This document shows, one piece after another, positions 35,401 through 42,967 of a stretch of DNA of 64,000 nt; position 1 is the stretch's first letter; each line of letters begins with the position of its first letter. Both the position numbers and the translations under genes were made by a program. The stretch is from NCBI RefSeq assembly GCF_030915505.1, contig NZ_CP133265.1, positions 1 through 64,000 of the forward strand, written 5' to 3'. A model generated the notes under the pieces. That model worked only from the letters and a program-made list of their open reading frames with translations. It searched no databases and had not been told where the DNA came from. This stretch comes from Neobacillus sp. OS1-2. Lineage in GTDB: Bacteria; Bacillota; Bacilli; Bacillales; Cytobacillaceae.

Positions 35401-35876
35401 AAGATCGGCAAAAATAGACTGCCTAAGACAGTAAAGGCAAAAGCCGTCTTCTTGATGTGCAGAATTTTATTTGTTAGCCAAGCAATTCCATAAAATAGGA
35501 GCGATACAATCGCTATCGAACCACTTTTCATGAAACTAGTCATCGATTCCCAATTACTCGTCGCCACAAACAAACCGCCAATTAATAAAAAAATGACCCC
35601 AATATTTAATAACCATGTGATGTTCTTCTCACGAACCTGCTCAGGAGTAAGTGTCTTTTTCACCTTTTGCGGTTTTGCAGGTGCAGGTTTAGGCTTTTGG
35701 GCAACCGTTTCCATTGGGACCGGTATTGCCTCAATTTCTACTAAATCCAAGTAATATTGGTGATATGCCCTAGCCACGTGCTCAACGACCTTTTCGGACA
35801 AATACCCTTCTTCTTTTAATGTGAATAGTTCTTTCCTGAAAATTCTTTTTCTCTCTTCATTACTGGTTGGCCCCAT
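32469..35876 (-). CDS. Giant multi-spanning membrane protein, 1135 aa
   Basis: The first about 105 residues are cytoplasmic: a charged helical head (RKELFTLKEEGYLSEKVVEHVARAYHQYY) and a proline/lysine linker (KPKPAPAKPQKVKK). The rest is an almost uninterrupted series of some 35 hydrophobic helices to a short basic C-terminus. It resembles the very large SCO7613/DUF2157-like Bacillus membrane proteins, whose function is unknown, and contains no transporter or enzyme motif that I recognise. It is monocistronic. A Fur/PerR-like box overlaps its promoter region. No terminator is evident before the antiporter promoter. Confidence 0.75.
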   Translation of the reverse strand: MGPTSNEERKRIFRKELFTLKEEGYLSEKVVEHVARAYHQYYLDLVEIEAIPVPMETVAQKPKPAPAKPQKVKKTLTPEQVREKNITWLLNIGVIFLLIGGLFVATSNWESMTSFMKSGSIAIVSLLFYGIAWLTNKILHIKKTAFAFTVLGSLFLPIFILSLGWFGLLGSYLSINGEGRYFLGMLGSFFPLMVYLLFAMSLRSRLFVWFSFISLSAGVAFIMAGTNLTVDFFYLGIMTFNAILIFVYHKIKMIDPLKLFTKEFVPYIQVNLVLSTLFMLFFYQNEAVYSFNLLLTAIIYLSMMYVSGKKEYHFVFSLMIVYGAYQLIEHSFLDHFGAIVYSFIGFGIVFVPKVINDQFSLHKAFHYTSAVISGFAFVYISLEGIFLRAGNPSLVLMIAYFVIAANFIYISHQNSRRLFPYLSSLFVASGIYELIALLVQPFDGIHFSLTLSIGGFILFTVFGFVHLSTYITIIRIASRDVGITLMALAGLTAITFLYWWELAVILFLFVIVALYLHKLEERILFKKIALFLLPLSIGFSIMAFGEEINGRFPVYRQEFGYAINFTIAALLVLLTSIGWLKATEKKLSQISLFVSQAFYTAAMIHALLSPSYQFWVQPLVMLIGIVMYYYFYKVIGEKWVAFAISITTLLSYFSIIHAIRSIVTFSPILNSLIASASALIMLLIAYLFRKKGQDLSNAYAWTGHIILPVALAFTWFAFHTDSAYSFILALCGYAISTKLAKREWKIKVFLYGSFTASFFIVSTSLDRVITQTNGQYEFPITSGLILIFSLLVTEEYKQRIAYYFVPFSIMGICCMLITYPFGLLPYVITGLYTFGILFYLHKTKWDVIGIAPLFLFFTATVEFSFFSGMRELEKLLLAGGLGILMTIIGQLLYKKLFESAARLQEIKIDGYTVVSFLSFWFMYFFTSQHLWSQALPGILIAAVLWQQRKRVPASVSVFMPILGGAYLLQPYYAIIRQVNVPPLWEREVCVLPIIILMIFIRRSLKGRFADVTKLIQWGVLIIVALLLVQDGMASNTIYDAIIVGSLSLISMLTGMFLQVKSYFFVGSGVLLLNVFLQTRPYWGNMPWWVYLLIAGLILIAVASFNEWHKQKVQKGETTFIAIVKEKVIDKMRKWD

Positions 35877-35903
35877 TGAATTTCCCCTCTATTCATCGCC
35901 TTA

Positions 35904-35918
35904 TGATAATGATTATAG
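35904..35918. promoter_or_regulatory. Candidate Fur/PerR box
   Basis: TGATAATGATTATAG matches 13 of 15 positions of both the Bacillus Fur 7-1-7 motif (TGATAATnATTATCA) and the PerR box (TTATAATnATTATAA). It lies 28-42 bp upstream of the giant membrane protein gene. Confidence 0.4.
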
Positions 35919-36072
35919 AAATAATCGGAAAAATTTCCTCATTTTTTCACCTTTAGTGTAATTTTACACCACTTTGCTACTTGTTTTCAATCCCCGAAAT
36001 AAATAAATTTTACCTTTAGGCAAAAAGTCTGTATGATAAGAAATTATGAAGAGTAAACAATTGGAGGAAACT

Positions 36073-36549
36073 ATGCTTACGTATGATGAAAAACTAGCGA
36101 TTATTGAATCTTTTAGTGAATTAGAAAGGAAAAATGTTTCACTTGGGCGTGTGAACTTCCAGTTTTCGAACAGTATTACCGATAAAAAAAATATTGTTTA
36201 TCATCTGCATCCGAAAGGAAATGGTTTCGTTTATGCCGGGCACTTGACGAACTATGAAACAGATGACAAAGGCATGGTTAATATCCGCGATTTTTCTGCT
36301 GAACAGCTGCAACGTTTGCTAAAAGAATCAATCCAAGCACTATCACCTCAAGAAAAAACAGTTGCTGAGGAAGCCATTGTCGGAGAATCAAATGAAGAGC
36401 GATGGATAGATGAGGAAAACAATCTCCTCATTCTGGTGAATGAAAACGAATCATGGAATATTTACTTCGGGTTAAACCTTGATGCAAGCTTCGATACATA
36501 CGGCGAGGCTGAGGAATTTTTGAAAGAAGAAGGTTTTAGGCGGAAATAG
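36073..36549 (+). CDS. Hypothetical protein, 158 aa
   Basis: I do not recognise a family. The soluble, acidic 158-aa product starts at ATG 36073, chosen because TTGGAGG stands 5 nt upstream; the longer frame from 36046 has no site. The N-terminal part (HLHPKGNGFVYAGHLTNYETDDKGMVNIRDFS) looks like a small beta-domain, and the C-terminal part (NENESWNIYFGLNLDASFDTYGEAEEFLKEEGF) like a second one. It is transcribed alone, divergent from the giant membrane protein. Confidence 0.65.
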   Translation: MLTYDEKLAIIESFSELERKNVSLGRVNFQFSNSITDKKNIVYHLHPKGNGFVYAGHLTNYETDDKGMVNIRDFSAEQLQRLLKESIQALSPQEKTVAEEAIVGESNEERWIDEENNLLILVNENESWNIYFGLNLDASFDTYGEAEEFLKEEGFRRK

Positions 36550-36552
36550 ATA

Positions 36553-36604
36553 AGAGAAGCGCAAGCGCCGTGCCCAGCGGCGAATGACCTGGAGCAAGCT
36601 AGAC
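36553..36604. repeat. Dispersed intergenic repeat, short copy
   Basis: Begins AGAAGCGCAAGCGCCG, contains CCAGCGGCG, and ends GGAGCAAGCTAGACC; related to 7261-7411, 55033-55070 and 59509-59551. Confidence 0.7.
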
Positions 36605-36630
36605 CATTCTCGTAGTCGATATTTATATTA

Positions 36631-36668
36631 CAAAAAAGACTGTGACACCATTGGTCACAGTCTTTTTT
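36631..36668. terminator. Bidirectional terminator
   Basis: AAAAAAGACTGTGAC pairs with GTCACAGTCTTTTTT ahead of the ltaS stop codon. Confidence 0.93.
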
Positions 36669-36671
36669 CGA

Positions 36672-38627
36672 TTAATTACTTTCCGATGTTTTTGATCCTT
36701 TACCCTTTGGTCCCAAATATTCATAGTCATTCGGGTTAATTGGGGTGTATCCATCTGGTTTATAGAAACGTAATAGATCTTTATAGACAATTTCATCAGA
36801 CATTTGTAGTTCTGTATTCACTTTATCAGAGGTTTCCTTACATGCATTTGCATCTTCCATTAATTCACCGGTAGCATCAGAATAGCATTTGTCCTTAATT
36901 TGGAGGACATCGGATGCTACAAAATCGCCATTTCTAAATAAAGCCCAATTACGATGCTGTGGTGATAATAAATCTGAGCCAAACTCCATATAATCCTTAG
37001 TATCTACTCCTAATAAGTGAAGTACTGTTGGACGAACGTCTACTTCTCCGCCGACTTGATGTTGGATTCCGCCTTTTACACCAGGAACGTGGATAAACAA
37101 TGGCACACGCTGCAGTTTAGCGTTAATAGCCGGAGTGATCTCGTCTACGCCTAAAACCTTAGCCATTGCTTCGTTATGGTTTTCGGAAATTCCGTAGTGG
37201 TCACCATACATGACAATCACAGTATTATCATACATACCATTTGCTTTTAGATCATTAAAAAATTGTTCGAAAGCCTGATCCATATAGTGTGCAGATTGGA
37301 AATATTGATTCACAACTGTATCACCATAATCACCTGCAGGGAAATCGGTATCGTCAGGATCCATTTCAAATGGGAAATGGTTTGATAAGGAAATAAACTT
37401 TGTATAGAACGGCTGCTTTAAACTTTCAAGCAACGGTATCGATTCTTTAAAGAATGGTTTGTCCTTCATCCCATAATTCTTCGTATTTTCATCTGTCATG
37501 TTGTAGTATTCTGCATCAAAAAATTGATCGTACCCGAATGCTTTATAGATCACATTTCGATTCCAGAATGTTTTAAAGTTACCATGTAAGACGGCTGAGC
37601 TGTATCCTTGACCTTTAAGAATAGATGGCATTGCTTGATACGTATTTTGTGCTTTATTTACAAATACAGCACCCTGAGCCATTGGGTATAAAGAGTTTTC
37701 CATTAAAAATTCAGCATCCGAAGTTTTACCCTGCCCTGTTTGATGGTAGAAGTTATCAAAATAAAACGTGCTTCCATCGTGTACCAACGAATTTAAAAAT
37801 GGTGTTACCTCTTGTCCGTCAGGCATTTTATAATCAATCATAAAGCTTTGAAATGATTCCATAGAAATATAAAGAACATTCATTCCTTTTGCTTTTGCAA
37901 AGAGTTCAGGATTTGGTGCAGCATAGTTTGCTTTCCGGTAGTTTTCTACATCCGTAATATCACTGCTATCCGCTAAAGCACGTTGACTAGATGATTTAAC
38001 ATTTTGAATGACATCATATATGGTAAAGTTGTACGCGCCTAAGTATTTCACCAAGTAATTCCTGTCAAATGAACGCGACAATAATTGCGGACGATCCTTT
38101 TCGGCCAATCCAAGGTTAAATAAAAAGGTCGTAATGGCAAACAAAAGGACAATTTTAAATGACTTTCTGTTCGTTACCTTTACATGTTTGAAAACAGTTA
38201 ATGCTAGAGCAATTAAAATAAAAAAGTCTGTAAAGTAAAGAATGTCGAATGGGGACATTAACGAAAGTGCACTATCTCCCAATTGTCCTGCATTTGTCTT
38301 TGTCTGCATTAGAACAGGGACGGTAATAAAGTCATTAAAAAACCGATAATACGCTATATTGGCGTATAATAAGAAAGATAATAGAAAATTGGTAATAATC
38401 ATAACCAACTTTGTATGCTTTTTAAAGAGCAGTGCTAATCCAAAAAAGAAAAGCGCTGAGCTTAACGGGTTTATTAGTAACAAAAATTTCTGCAGGTTAT
38501 TATCAATTCCAAGGTTAAATTCAATTTGATATGCCGCATAGGTTTTGATCCAAAATAATACAACGGCAACTACGAAGAATGTAATATGACTATTGTTTAA
38601 TTTTTTAGATAGTCTAAATTTATTCAT
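36672..38627 (-). CDS. ltaS: Lipoteichoic acid synthase family (LtaS/YfnI/YqgS)
   Basis: It polymerises glycerol phosphate from phosphatidylglycerol onto the glycolipid anchor of lipoteichoic acid on the outer membrane face. The 651-aa protein has five N-terminal membrane helices (to about residue 190) and an extracellular sulfatase-fold domain. The catalytic threonine is in GQGKTSDAEF (about residue 295-305), with metal ligands in ISMESFQSF and MYGDHYGISENHNEAMAK. Bacilli carry several paralogs, so LtaS proper versus YfnI/YqgS cannot be decided by eye. It is monocistronic. Confidence 0.9.
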   Translation of the reverse strand: MNKFRLSKKLNNSHITFFVVAVVLFWIKTYAAYQIEFNLGIDNNLQKFLLLINPLSSALFFFGLALLFKKHTKLVMIITNFLLSFLLYANIAYYRFFNDFITVPVLMQTKTNAGQLGDSALSLMSPFDILYFTDFFILIALALTVFKHVKVTNRKSFKIVLLFAITTFLFNLGLAEKDRPQLLSRSFDRNYLVKYLGAYNFTIYDVIQNVKSSSQRALADSSDITDVENYRKANYAAPNPELFAKAKGMNVLYISMESFQSFMIDYKMPDGQEVTPFLNSLVHDGSTFYFDNFYHQTGQGKTSDAEFLMENSLYPMAQGAVFVNKAQNTYQAMPSILKGQGYSSAVLHGNFKTFWNRNVIYKAFGYDQFFDAEYYNMTDENTKNYGMKDKPFFKESIPLLESLKQPFYTKFISLSNHFPFEMDPDDTDFPAGDYGDTVVNQYFQSAHYMDQAFEQFFNDLKANGMYDNTVIVMYGDHYGISENHNEAMAKVLGVDEITPAINAKLQRVPLFIHVPGVKGGIQHQVGGEVDVRPTVLHLLGVDTKDYMEFGSDLLSPQHRNWALFRNGDFVASDVLQIKDKCYSDATGELMEDANACKETSDKVNTELQMSDEIVYKDLLRFYKPDGYTPINPNDYEYLGPKGKGSKTSESN

Positions 38628-39116
38628 GTCTAACTTCTCCTCTCACTTACCAATTTAAGCTCCGGTAAACGAACCTCAATTACTATATCATATTTTCTAT
38701 AAAAATAAAAACATAAATCCTGCCATTTAAGGGTGATAAAGAACAATAATTTATGTCATTATTTTTATTGATTCGACAAAATTTGTGGAATCTATTGACT
38801 ACCTTGCTTGTTTCATTTGATCGAAACATTCCCTTTATTTGTATGATTATTATTTATGGGACATGACTGTTTTCATTCCTCATTTATATAAGACGGATTA
38901 GAAAATAAATAGTTTCATATTTTTTATTTTCCACTTCTAGGTAATTTCCAGCTACATCCAAATCAAAATTACATTTCTACCTATCATATACTTCAAACAA
39001 GGATGGTGCAATGTGAATTTTGACTTATCTTTTCGAAGTCTCTGTGAATAATTTTATCATGAATGGAAATCCTAACCCCAAAAGACATAACAATGAAATG
39101 AAAAGAGGAATCCTTT
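38628..39116. other. AT-rich intergenic region without a recognisable gene
   Basis: This 489-bp divergent gap must hold the ltaS promoter (a TATAGT-type -10 is visible near 38670-38690 on the minus strand) and that of the 62-aa gene. I see no structured RNA, repeat or coding potential. Confidence 0.6.
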
Positions 39117-39305
39117 ATGCCTAGAATTAGGCCTGCTTTTACCAATAGTCCTTATTTTGTGGATGAACCCGGCAATTGGCATTTAAAACCTGATGCTCCT
39201 AAAGAACTGCAAATGGAGTTGGCAAATTATTTGGCTGACCTTGAAAGTATTGACGAACCTGGAACCGTAAATGGTGTCCGGATTCAATTTCATGATGATT
39301 GGTAA
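39117..39305 (+). CDS. Small hypothetical protein, 62 aa
   Basis: A 62-aa acidic protein (MPRIRPAFTNSPYFVDEPGN at the N-terminus, ending VRIQFHDDW) with an AGAGGAAT site 6 nt upstream of its ATG. I know no family. It lies just upstream of an H-type SASP gene in the same direction, so sporulation expression is a reasonable guess. It has no membrane segment and no cysteines. Confidence 0.6.
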   Translation: MPRIRPAFTNSPYFVDEPGNWHLKPDAPKELQMELANYLADLESIDEPGTVNGVRIQFHDDW

Positions 39306-39418
39306 CACACATATATAATAGAAGAAAGCGGTTACAAAAGATAAAAAATCAACCCATTTGTATGAAAAAACCATTCAATACAAAGAATAAACTGACTATC
39401 TTCTTAGGAGTGAAAACA

Positions 39419-39598
39419 ATGAATGTTAACCGCGTAAAACAAATTTTATCCTCGACAGCAGATATTGAAGTAAAATACAATGGGACCTCTGTATGGATTG
39501 ACCAATTAAATGAAGATGGGAAAACAGCAACCGTTCATTTGCGGGGTCCACTTGAAGAAAGAACGACTGTTGAAATCGGTGAACTACTAGAAGATTAA
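39419..39598 (+). CDS. sspH: Small acid-soluble spore protein, H type
   Basis: A minor SASP packed in the spore core, 59 aa like the B. subtilis protein. It has the family pattern MNVNRVKQILSSTADIEVKYNG followed by VWIDQLNEDGKTATVHL. The ATG at 39419 has TAGGAGTG 7 nt upstream; a longer frame from 39299 exists but would add an unrelated N-terminus. Expression in the forespore (sigma-G) is known for the family; I did not find a convincing sigma-G promoter. A strong terminator shared with narK follows. Confidence 0.9.
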   Translation: MNVNRVKQILSSTADIEVKYNGTSVWIDQLNEDGKTATVHLRGPLEERTTVEIGELLED

Positions 39599-39620
39599 TT
39601 GTTCCATTTCTTCATAAATA

Positions 39621-39649
39621 AAAGGCAGGATAAATTCCTGCCTTTTTTT
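39621..39649. terminator. Terminator shared by sspH and narK
   Basis: AAAGGCAGGA pairs with TCCTGCCTTT and seven T follow on the plus strand. Confidence 0.85.
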
Positions 39650-39670
39650 CAATATCTAAGTGGGAAGAAA

Positions 39671-40972
39671 TCATCCAACCTGTTTTGCCAATTGTTTTGC
39701 ACCTGTTGCTTTCTTTTGATAGAAGAACCAGTTAAGTCCAAATGCGATAACGTAAAATCCAATAAAGAAATAGAAAGCAGTGACTGGTGTTCCAGTAGCA
39801 TTTACTGACCATCCGAAAAGCTTCGGAATGAAGAATGAGCCATATGCAGCAAATGCTGCTGAAAATCCGATTACTGGTGCTGCTTCTTTTGGAATAAAAA
39901 TAGTTGGAATCATTTGGAATGTTGATCCAGAACCAATACCTGATGCTAAGAATAAAACTAAGAAAGCGATTAAGAATCCCGCAAATTGTTTCCCATTCAA
40001 GAAGTAAATAACTCCTGTTGCTCCTACTCCCATGATCACTAATACATATGCCGTTACTCTAGCACCACCCAGTTTGTCAGCCATCCATCCACCTACAGGT
40101 CTTGCCGCTGCTGCTACCAATGCACCAAGGAAGGCAAGGGAGATATGCTCCGGAAATTGAGATTTTAGTAACAGCGGGAATGCCGCAGAATATCCAATAA
40201 ATGAACCAAATGTCGCTACATAAAGTGCCGTCATAATCCACGTATGTTTCCTTTTTACAATCACAAATTGGTCTGCAACGGTTTGTTTTGCTCCTGGAAC
40301 GTTATCCATTTTAAAGAACGCAAGTAATGTCATAATCACAATTGGAATCACCCAAATGAAAGCTGCGTTTTGTAACCAAACTTCCTGTCCGTTTGCTAAA
40401 ACTTGTTTGCCGCCAACTAATGCGAAAGTTCCTGAAGTTACAATTAATGGTGTAACGAATTGTACAACAGAGACACCCATGTTTCCTAAGCCGCCGTTAA
40501 TTCCAAGTGCTGTTCCTTTTTCCTTTTTAGGAAAGAAGAAGCTGATATTGGCTGATGAAGATGAAAAGTTTCCGCCGCCTAAACCGCAAAGGGCTGCAAG
40601 TAATAGCATGATAGAAAATGGTGTTTCGGGATTTTGAACAGCAAAACCAATACCAATTGCCGGTATCGCAAGCACGGCTGTTGAAATGACTGTAAAAGTC
40701 TTTCCACCCATTGACCCGGCAGCGAACGTATAGACAAAACGAAGGGTTGCACCCACTAGACCAGGGATAGCAGCAAGTGTAAATAATTGTTCTTCGGTAA
40801 AGTGGAACCCAATATCGTTAAGTCTAACTGCAACAACGGACCAAATTTGCCAAACGATAAATGCTAGCATCAAAGATGGTACGGAGATCCAAAGATTTCG
40901 TCTTGCATGTTTTTTTCCTTCAGCTTTCCAGAACTTTTCATCTTCTGGATTCCAATAATTAATACGTGCCAT
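39671..40972 (-). CDS. narK: Nitrate/nitrite transporter NarK
   Basis: A 12-helix major-facilitator protein of the nitrate-nitrite porter family (433 aa). Both nitrate signatures are present: the glycine-rich ALGINGGLGNMGVSVVQ and GIGSGSTFQMIP, plus GLGGGNFSSSSANISFFFP. It imports nitrate or exports nitrite during anaerobic growth. I start it at ATG 40972 with GGGGGAG 6 nt upstream (MARINYWNPED); the longer frame from 40987 has no site. A near-perfect FNR-type palindrome lies about 90-110 bp upstream, with a -10 at the right distance. Confidence 0.9.
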   Translation of the reverse strand: MARINYWNPEDEKFWKAEGKKHARRNLWISVPSLMLAFIVWQIWSVVAVRLNDIGFHFTEEQLFTLAAIPGLVGATLRFVYTFAAGSMGGKTFTVISTAVLAIPAIGIGFAVQNPETPFSIMLLLAALCGLGGGNFSSSSANISFFFPKKEKGTALGINGGLGNMGVSVVQFVTPLIVTSGTFALVGGKQVLANGQEVWLQNAAFIWVIPIVIMTLLAFFKMDNVPGAKQTVADQFVIVKRKHTWIMTALYVATFGSFIGYSAAFPLLLKSQFPEHISLAFLGALVAAAARPVGGWMADKLGGARVTAYVLVIMGVGATGVIYFLNGKQFAGFLIAFLVLFLASGIGSGSTFQMIPTIFIPKEAAPVIGFSAAFAAYGSFFIPKLFGWSVNATGTPVTAFYFFIGFYVIAFGLNWFFYQKKATGAKQLAKQVG

Positions 40973-41037
40973 AAATTTCTCCCCCAATATGGTTGTGTAA
41001 ATGATGTTTTGATTTAATAGTTGTTGTTGATGATGTT

Positions 41038-41043
41038 AATATA
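41038..41043 (-). promoter_or_regulatory. Probable -10 of the narK promoter
   Basis: TATATT on the minus strand (complement of AATATA). A start point near 41031 would place the FNR-type box centre at about -42. Confidence 0.5.
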
Positions 41044-41061
41044 AACCACATGGTAACATGA

Positions 41062-41085
41062 TTTTTGTGACGTTCGTCACAAAAA
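41062..41085. promoter_or_regulatory. FNR-type operator of narK
   Basis: TTTTTGTGACG and CGTCACAAAAA form a perfect palindrome around TT, containing TGTGA-N6-TCACA (41066-41081), the consensus recognised by Bacillus FNR. It is centred about 42 bp before the inferred start point, the classical activator position. Confidence 0.8.
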
Positions 41086-41145
41086 TAGTGAAGGAACTGT
41101 GAACACAAAGGGATTGTCAAAAAGTCGACAAATTCTTTTTTTGAC

Positions 41146-41175
41146 ATAAAAAAGAGACCTTCGATTTTGAAGGTC
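41146..41175 (-). terminator. Terminator of the NarK-PAS gene
   Basis: GACCTTC pairs with GAAGGTC and is followed by TCTTTTTTA on the minus strand. Confidence 0.8.
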
Positions 41176-41186
41176 CCACATGTCAT

Positions 41187-42689
41187 TTATTCCTTAGAAC
41201 GGTCATTCTCTTCGTAAAACATTCCTACATAATTTTTTATTTCCCCTGCATCATCCTTGATGGCTGTAATGGTTAACCATTCTTTATAAATCTCATTATT
41301 TTTTCGTTTGTTCCAAATATACCCTTCCCAAATTCCGTTTGATTTAAGACTCGCCCACATGTTTTTATAAAAGTCATTATCATGTTCACCGGATTGCAGG
41401 ACACTCGGTGTTTTACCAATTACCTCTTCCTTACTATAACCTGTGATCTTTGTAAACGCCGGGTTGATGCTCTGGATGATTCCGTTTATATCGGTCACAC
41501 AGATACCATCCACTGCGTGGTTCACAATTTTAGCGGAAATATCAAGCTTTTCTTGATAATAAAGCCAAACAACGATTACTAAACTTGCCAACGAGAATTC
41601 GGATAGCGACATAAAACCAATCGCGTAATGTCCAGTCCAATTAAACAGAATTGTTAAGATGATTGGCGGGAAAAACCCCCCCAGACCTCCCATTGCTGCA
41701 ACAATACCATTGACAATCCCTGCTTGCTTTGAAAAATAAAATGGAACTAGCTTAAAAATGGCTCCATTACCAATCCCTGCGAAGAAAGCAACCAATAAAC
41801 ATCCAAATGAATAGATCGGCAAAGATGGTGTGAATGAAAGTAGGAACCCTGCAAAGGTTAAACTAAAAAAGACAGCCATAAGGATAAGAAAAGGGTTGAT
41901 TTTATCGCCAAGCCACCCCCCTACAGGTCTAAAAAAAGTAGCCAAGGCAATAAAACCAGCAGTACGTAAGCCTGCATCTACCTTATCTAATTCAAAGTGA
42001 TTGACTAAAAAAGAAGGTAAATAAATCGTAAAGGCAACAAAGGAACCAAATGTGATGAAGTAAAATAAACTTAAAAACCAAAGTTTCGGATTTTTGTATA
42101 CTTCTTTTATTACCTCTTTTGCTGAGTTATTTACTTTGTGTTCTTTTTTATCTCCTAAAAGGAAATTAATAATAGCGAATATCAGGACAATAATTAAAAA
42201 TATTTGAATCGTCGTCCTCCAACCAAAGGAATTAGCTAACACAGGTGTTGCAAATGATGTGATGGCCGTTCCGATATTACCTGCCCCATATATTCCATTT
42301 ATAAAGCCATGCTTTTCTTTAGGATAGTATTTCGGTAATGAGGTGACCCCAATCGAAAAGACTGCTCCGCCAATTCCAAGCAGAAATCCTCCTAAAATCA
42401 ACATAAGGATTGAATTTGCAAAGCTTAAAAGTGCGATTGGTACCAACAAAATAATAAAACTAATCGTAAATAAAATTCTAGCGCCAAACCGATTGGCCCA
42501 AAAACCAATTGGTACCCGTAGCAATGACCCTAAAATGACGGGTACAGCCGTTGCCCATGCAATTTGAGTTGACGATAAGGGGATATCCTCCTTAATAAAA
42601 GGCATTAATGAAGAAATAAGCACCCAAACCATAAAGCCAGCAACAAGACTTCCCGTTTGAATAATGAGCTGTTTTGTTCCTTGTTTCAT
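41187..42689 (-). CDS. NarK-family transporter fused to a C-terminal PAS domain
   Basis: A 500-aa fusion. Residues 1 to about 380 are a nitrate/nitrite-porter-like MFS protein (GFINGIYGAGNIGTAITSF and GIGNGAIFKLVP correspond to the nitrate signatures). After the last helix comes a complete PAS/PAC module (about 385-500: AVDGICVTDINGIIQSINPAFTKITGYSKEEVIGK ending in a PAC motif). The PAS form is closest to the PAS domains of the kinase at 49425. The start at 42689 has AAGGAGG 6 nt upstream. A transporter carrying its own sensory domain suggests substrate- or redox-gated transport or transceptor signalling (inference). Confidence 0.88.
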   Translation of the reverse strand: MKQGTKQLIIQTGSLVAGFMVWVLISSLMPFIKEDIPLSSTQIAWATAVPVILGSLLRVPIGFWANRFGARILFTISFIILLVPIALLSFANSILMLILGGFLLGIGGAVFSIGVTSLPKYYPKEKHGFINGIYGAGNIGTAITSFATPVLANSFGWRTTIQIFLIIVLIFAIINFLLGDKKEHKVNNSAKEVIKEVYKNPKLWFLSLFYFITFGSFVAFTIYLPSFLVNHFELDKVDAGLRTAGFIALATFFRPVGGWLGDKINPFLILMAVFFSLTFAGFLLSFTPSLPIYSFGCLLVAFFAGIGNGAIFKLVPFYFSKQAGIVNGIVAAMGGLGGFFPPIILTILFNWTGHYAIGFMSLSEFSLASLVIVVWLYYQEKLDISAKIVNHAVDGICVTDINGIIQSINPAFTKITGYSKEEVIGKTPSVLQSGEHDNDFYKNMWASLKSNGIWEGYIWNKRKNNEIYKEWLTITAIKDDAGEIKNYVGMFYEENDRSKE

Positions 42690-42847
42690 ATTCATCCTCC
42701 TTGTTCCCATTCCTTTTACTATACCCTCAGATGAACCGTTATATATTTACAGAATAAAACCATTACATGGGAAATTTTTCTTAATGTATTATAGAACACA
42801 ATTCATTTTAAAACTGTGAGGTATGGTACAAAAATAAAAATAATTTA

Positions 42848-42876
42848 TTTACATAATTTAAATGCAGTAGTATATT
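42848..42876 (+). promoter_or_regulatory. Sigma-A promoter of the ktrBA operon
   Basis: TTTACA (42848-42853), 17-bp spacer, TATATT (42871-42876). Confidence 0.65.
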
Positions 42877-42967
42877 TTTCCTGTAATAAGTATTCTAACA
42901 TGTTGGCATTGTAACTATACAGTGGATTTTTTTGTTAAAAGTCAAAAATAGAATAGGGAGAAAAAAG

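Noticed and set aside
42812-42832. Second FNR box (TGTGAGGTATGGTACA) between narK-PAS and ktrB
   Set aside because: Right half matches only 3 of 5 positions and its place suits neither promoter well.
42711-42967. c-di-AMP (ydaO-type) riboswitch before ktrB
   Set aside because: None of the conserved GC-rich motifs or a terminator is present; only a plain promoter is seen.
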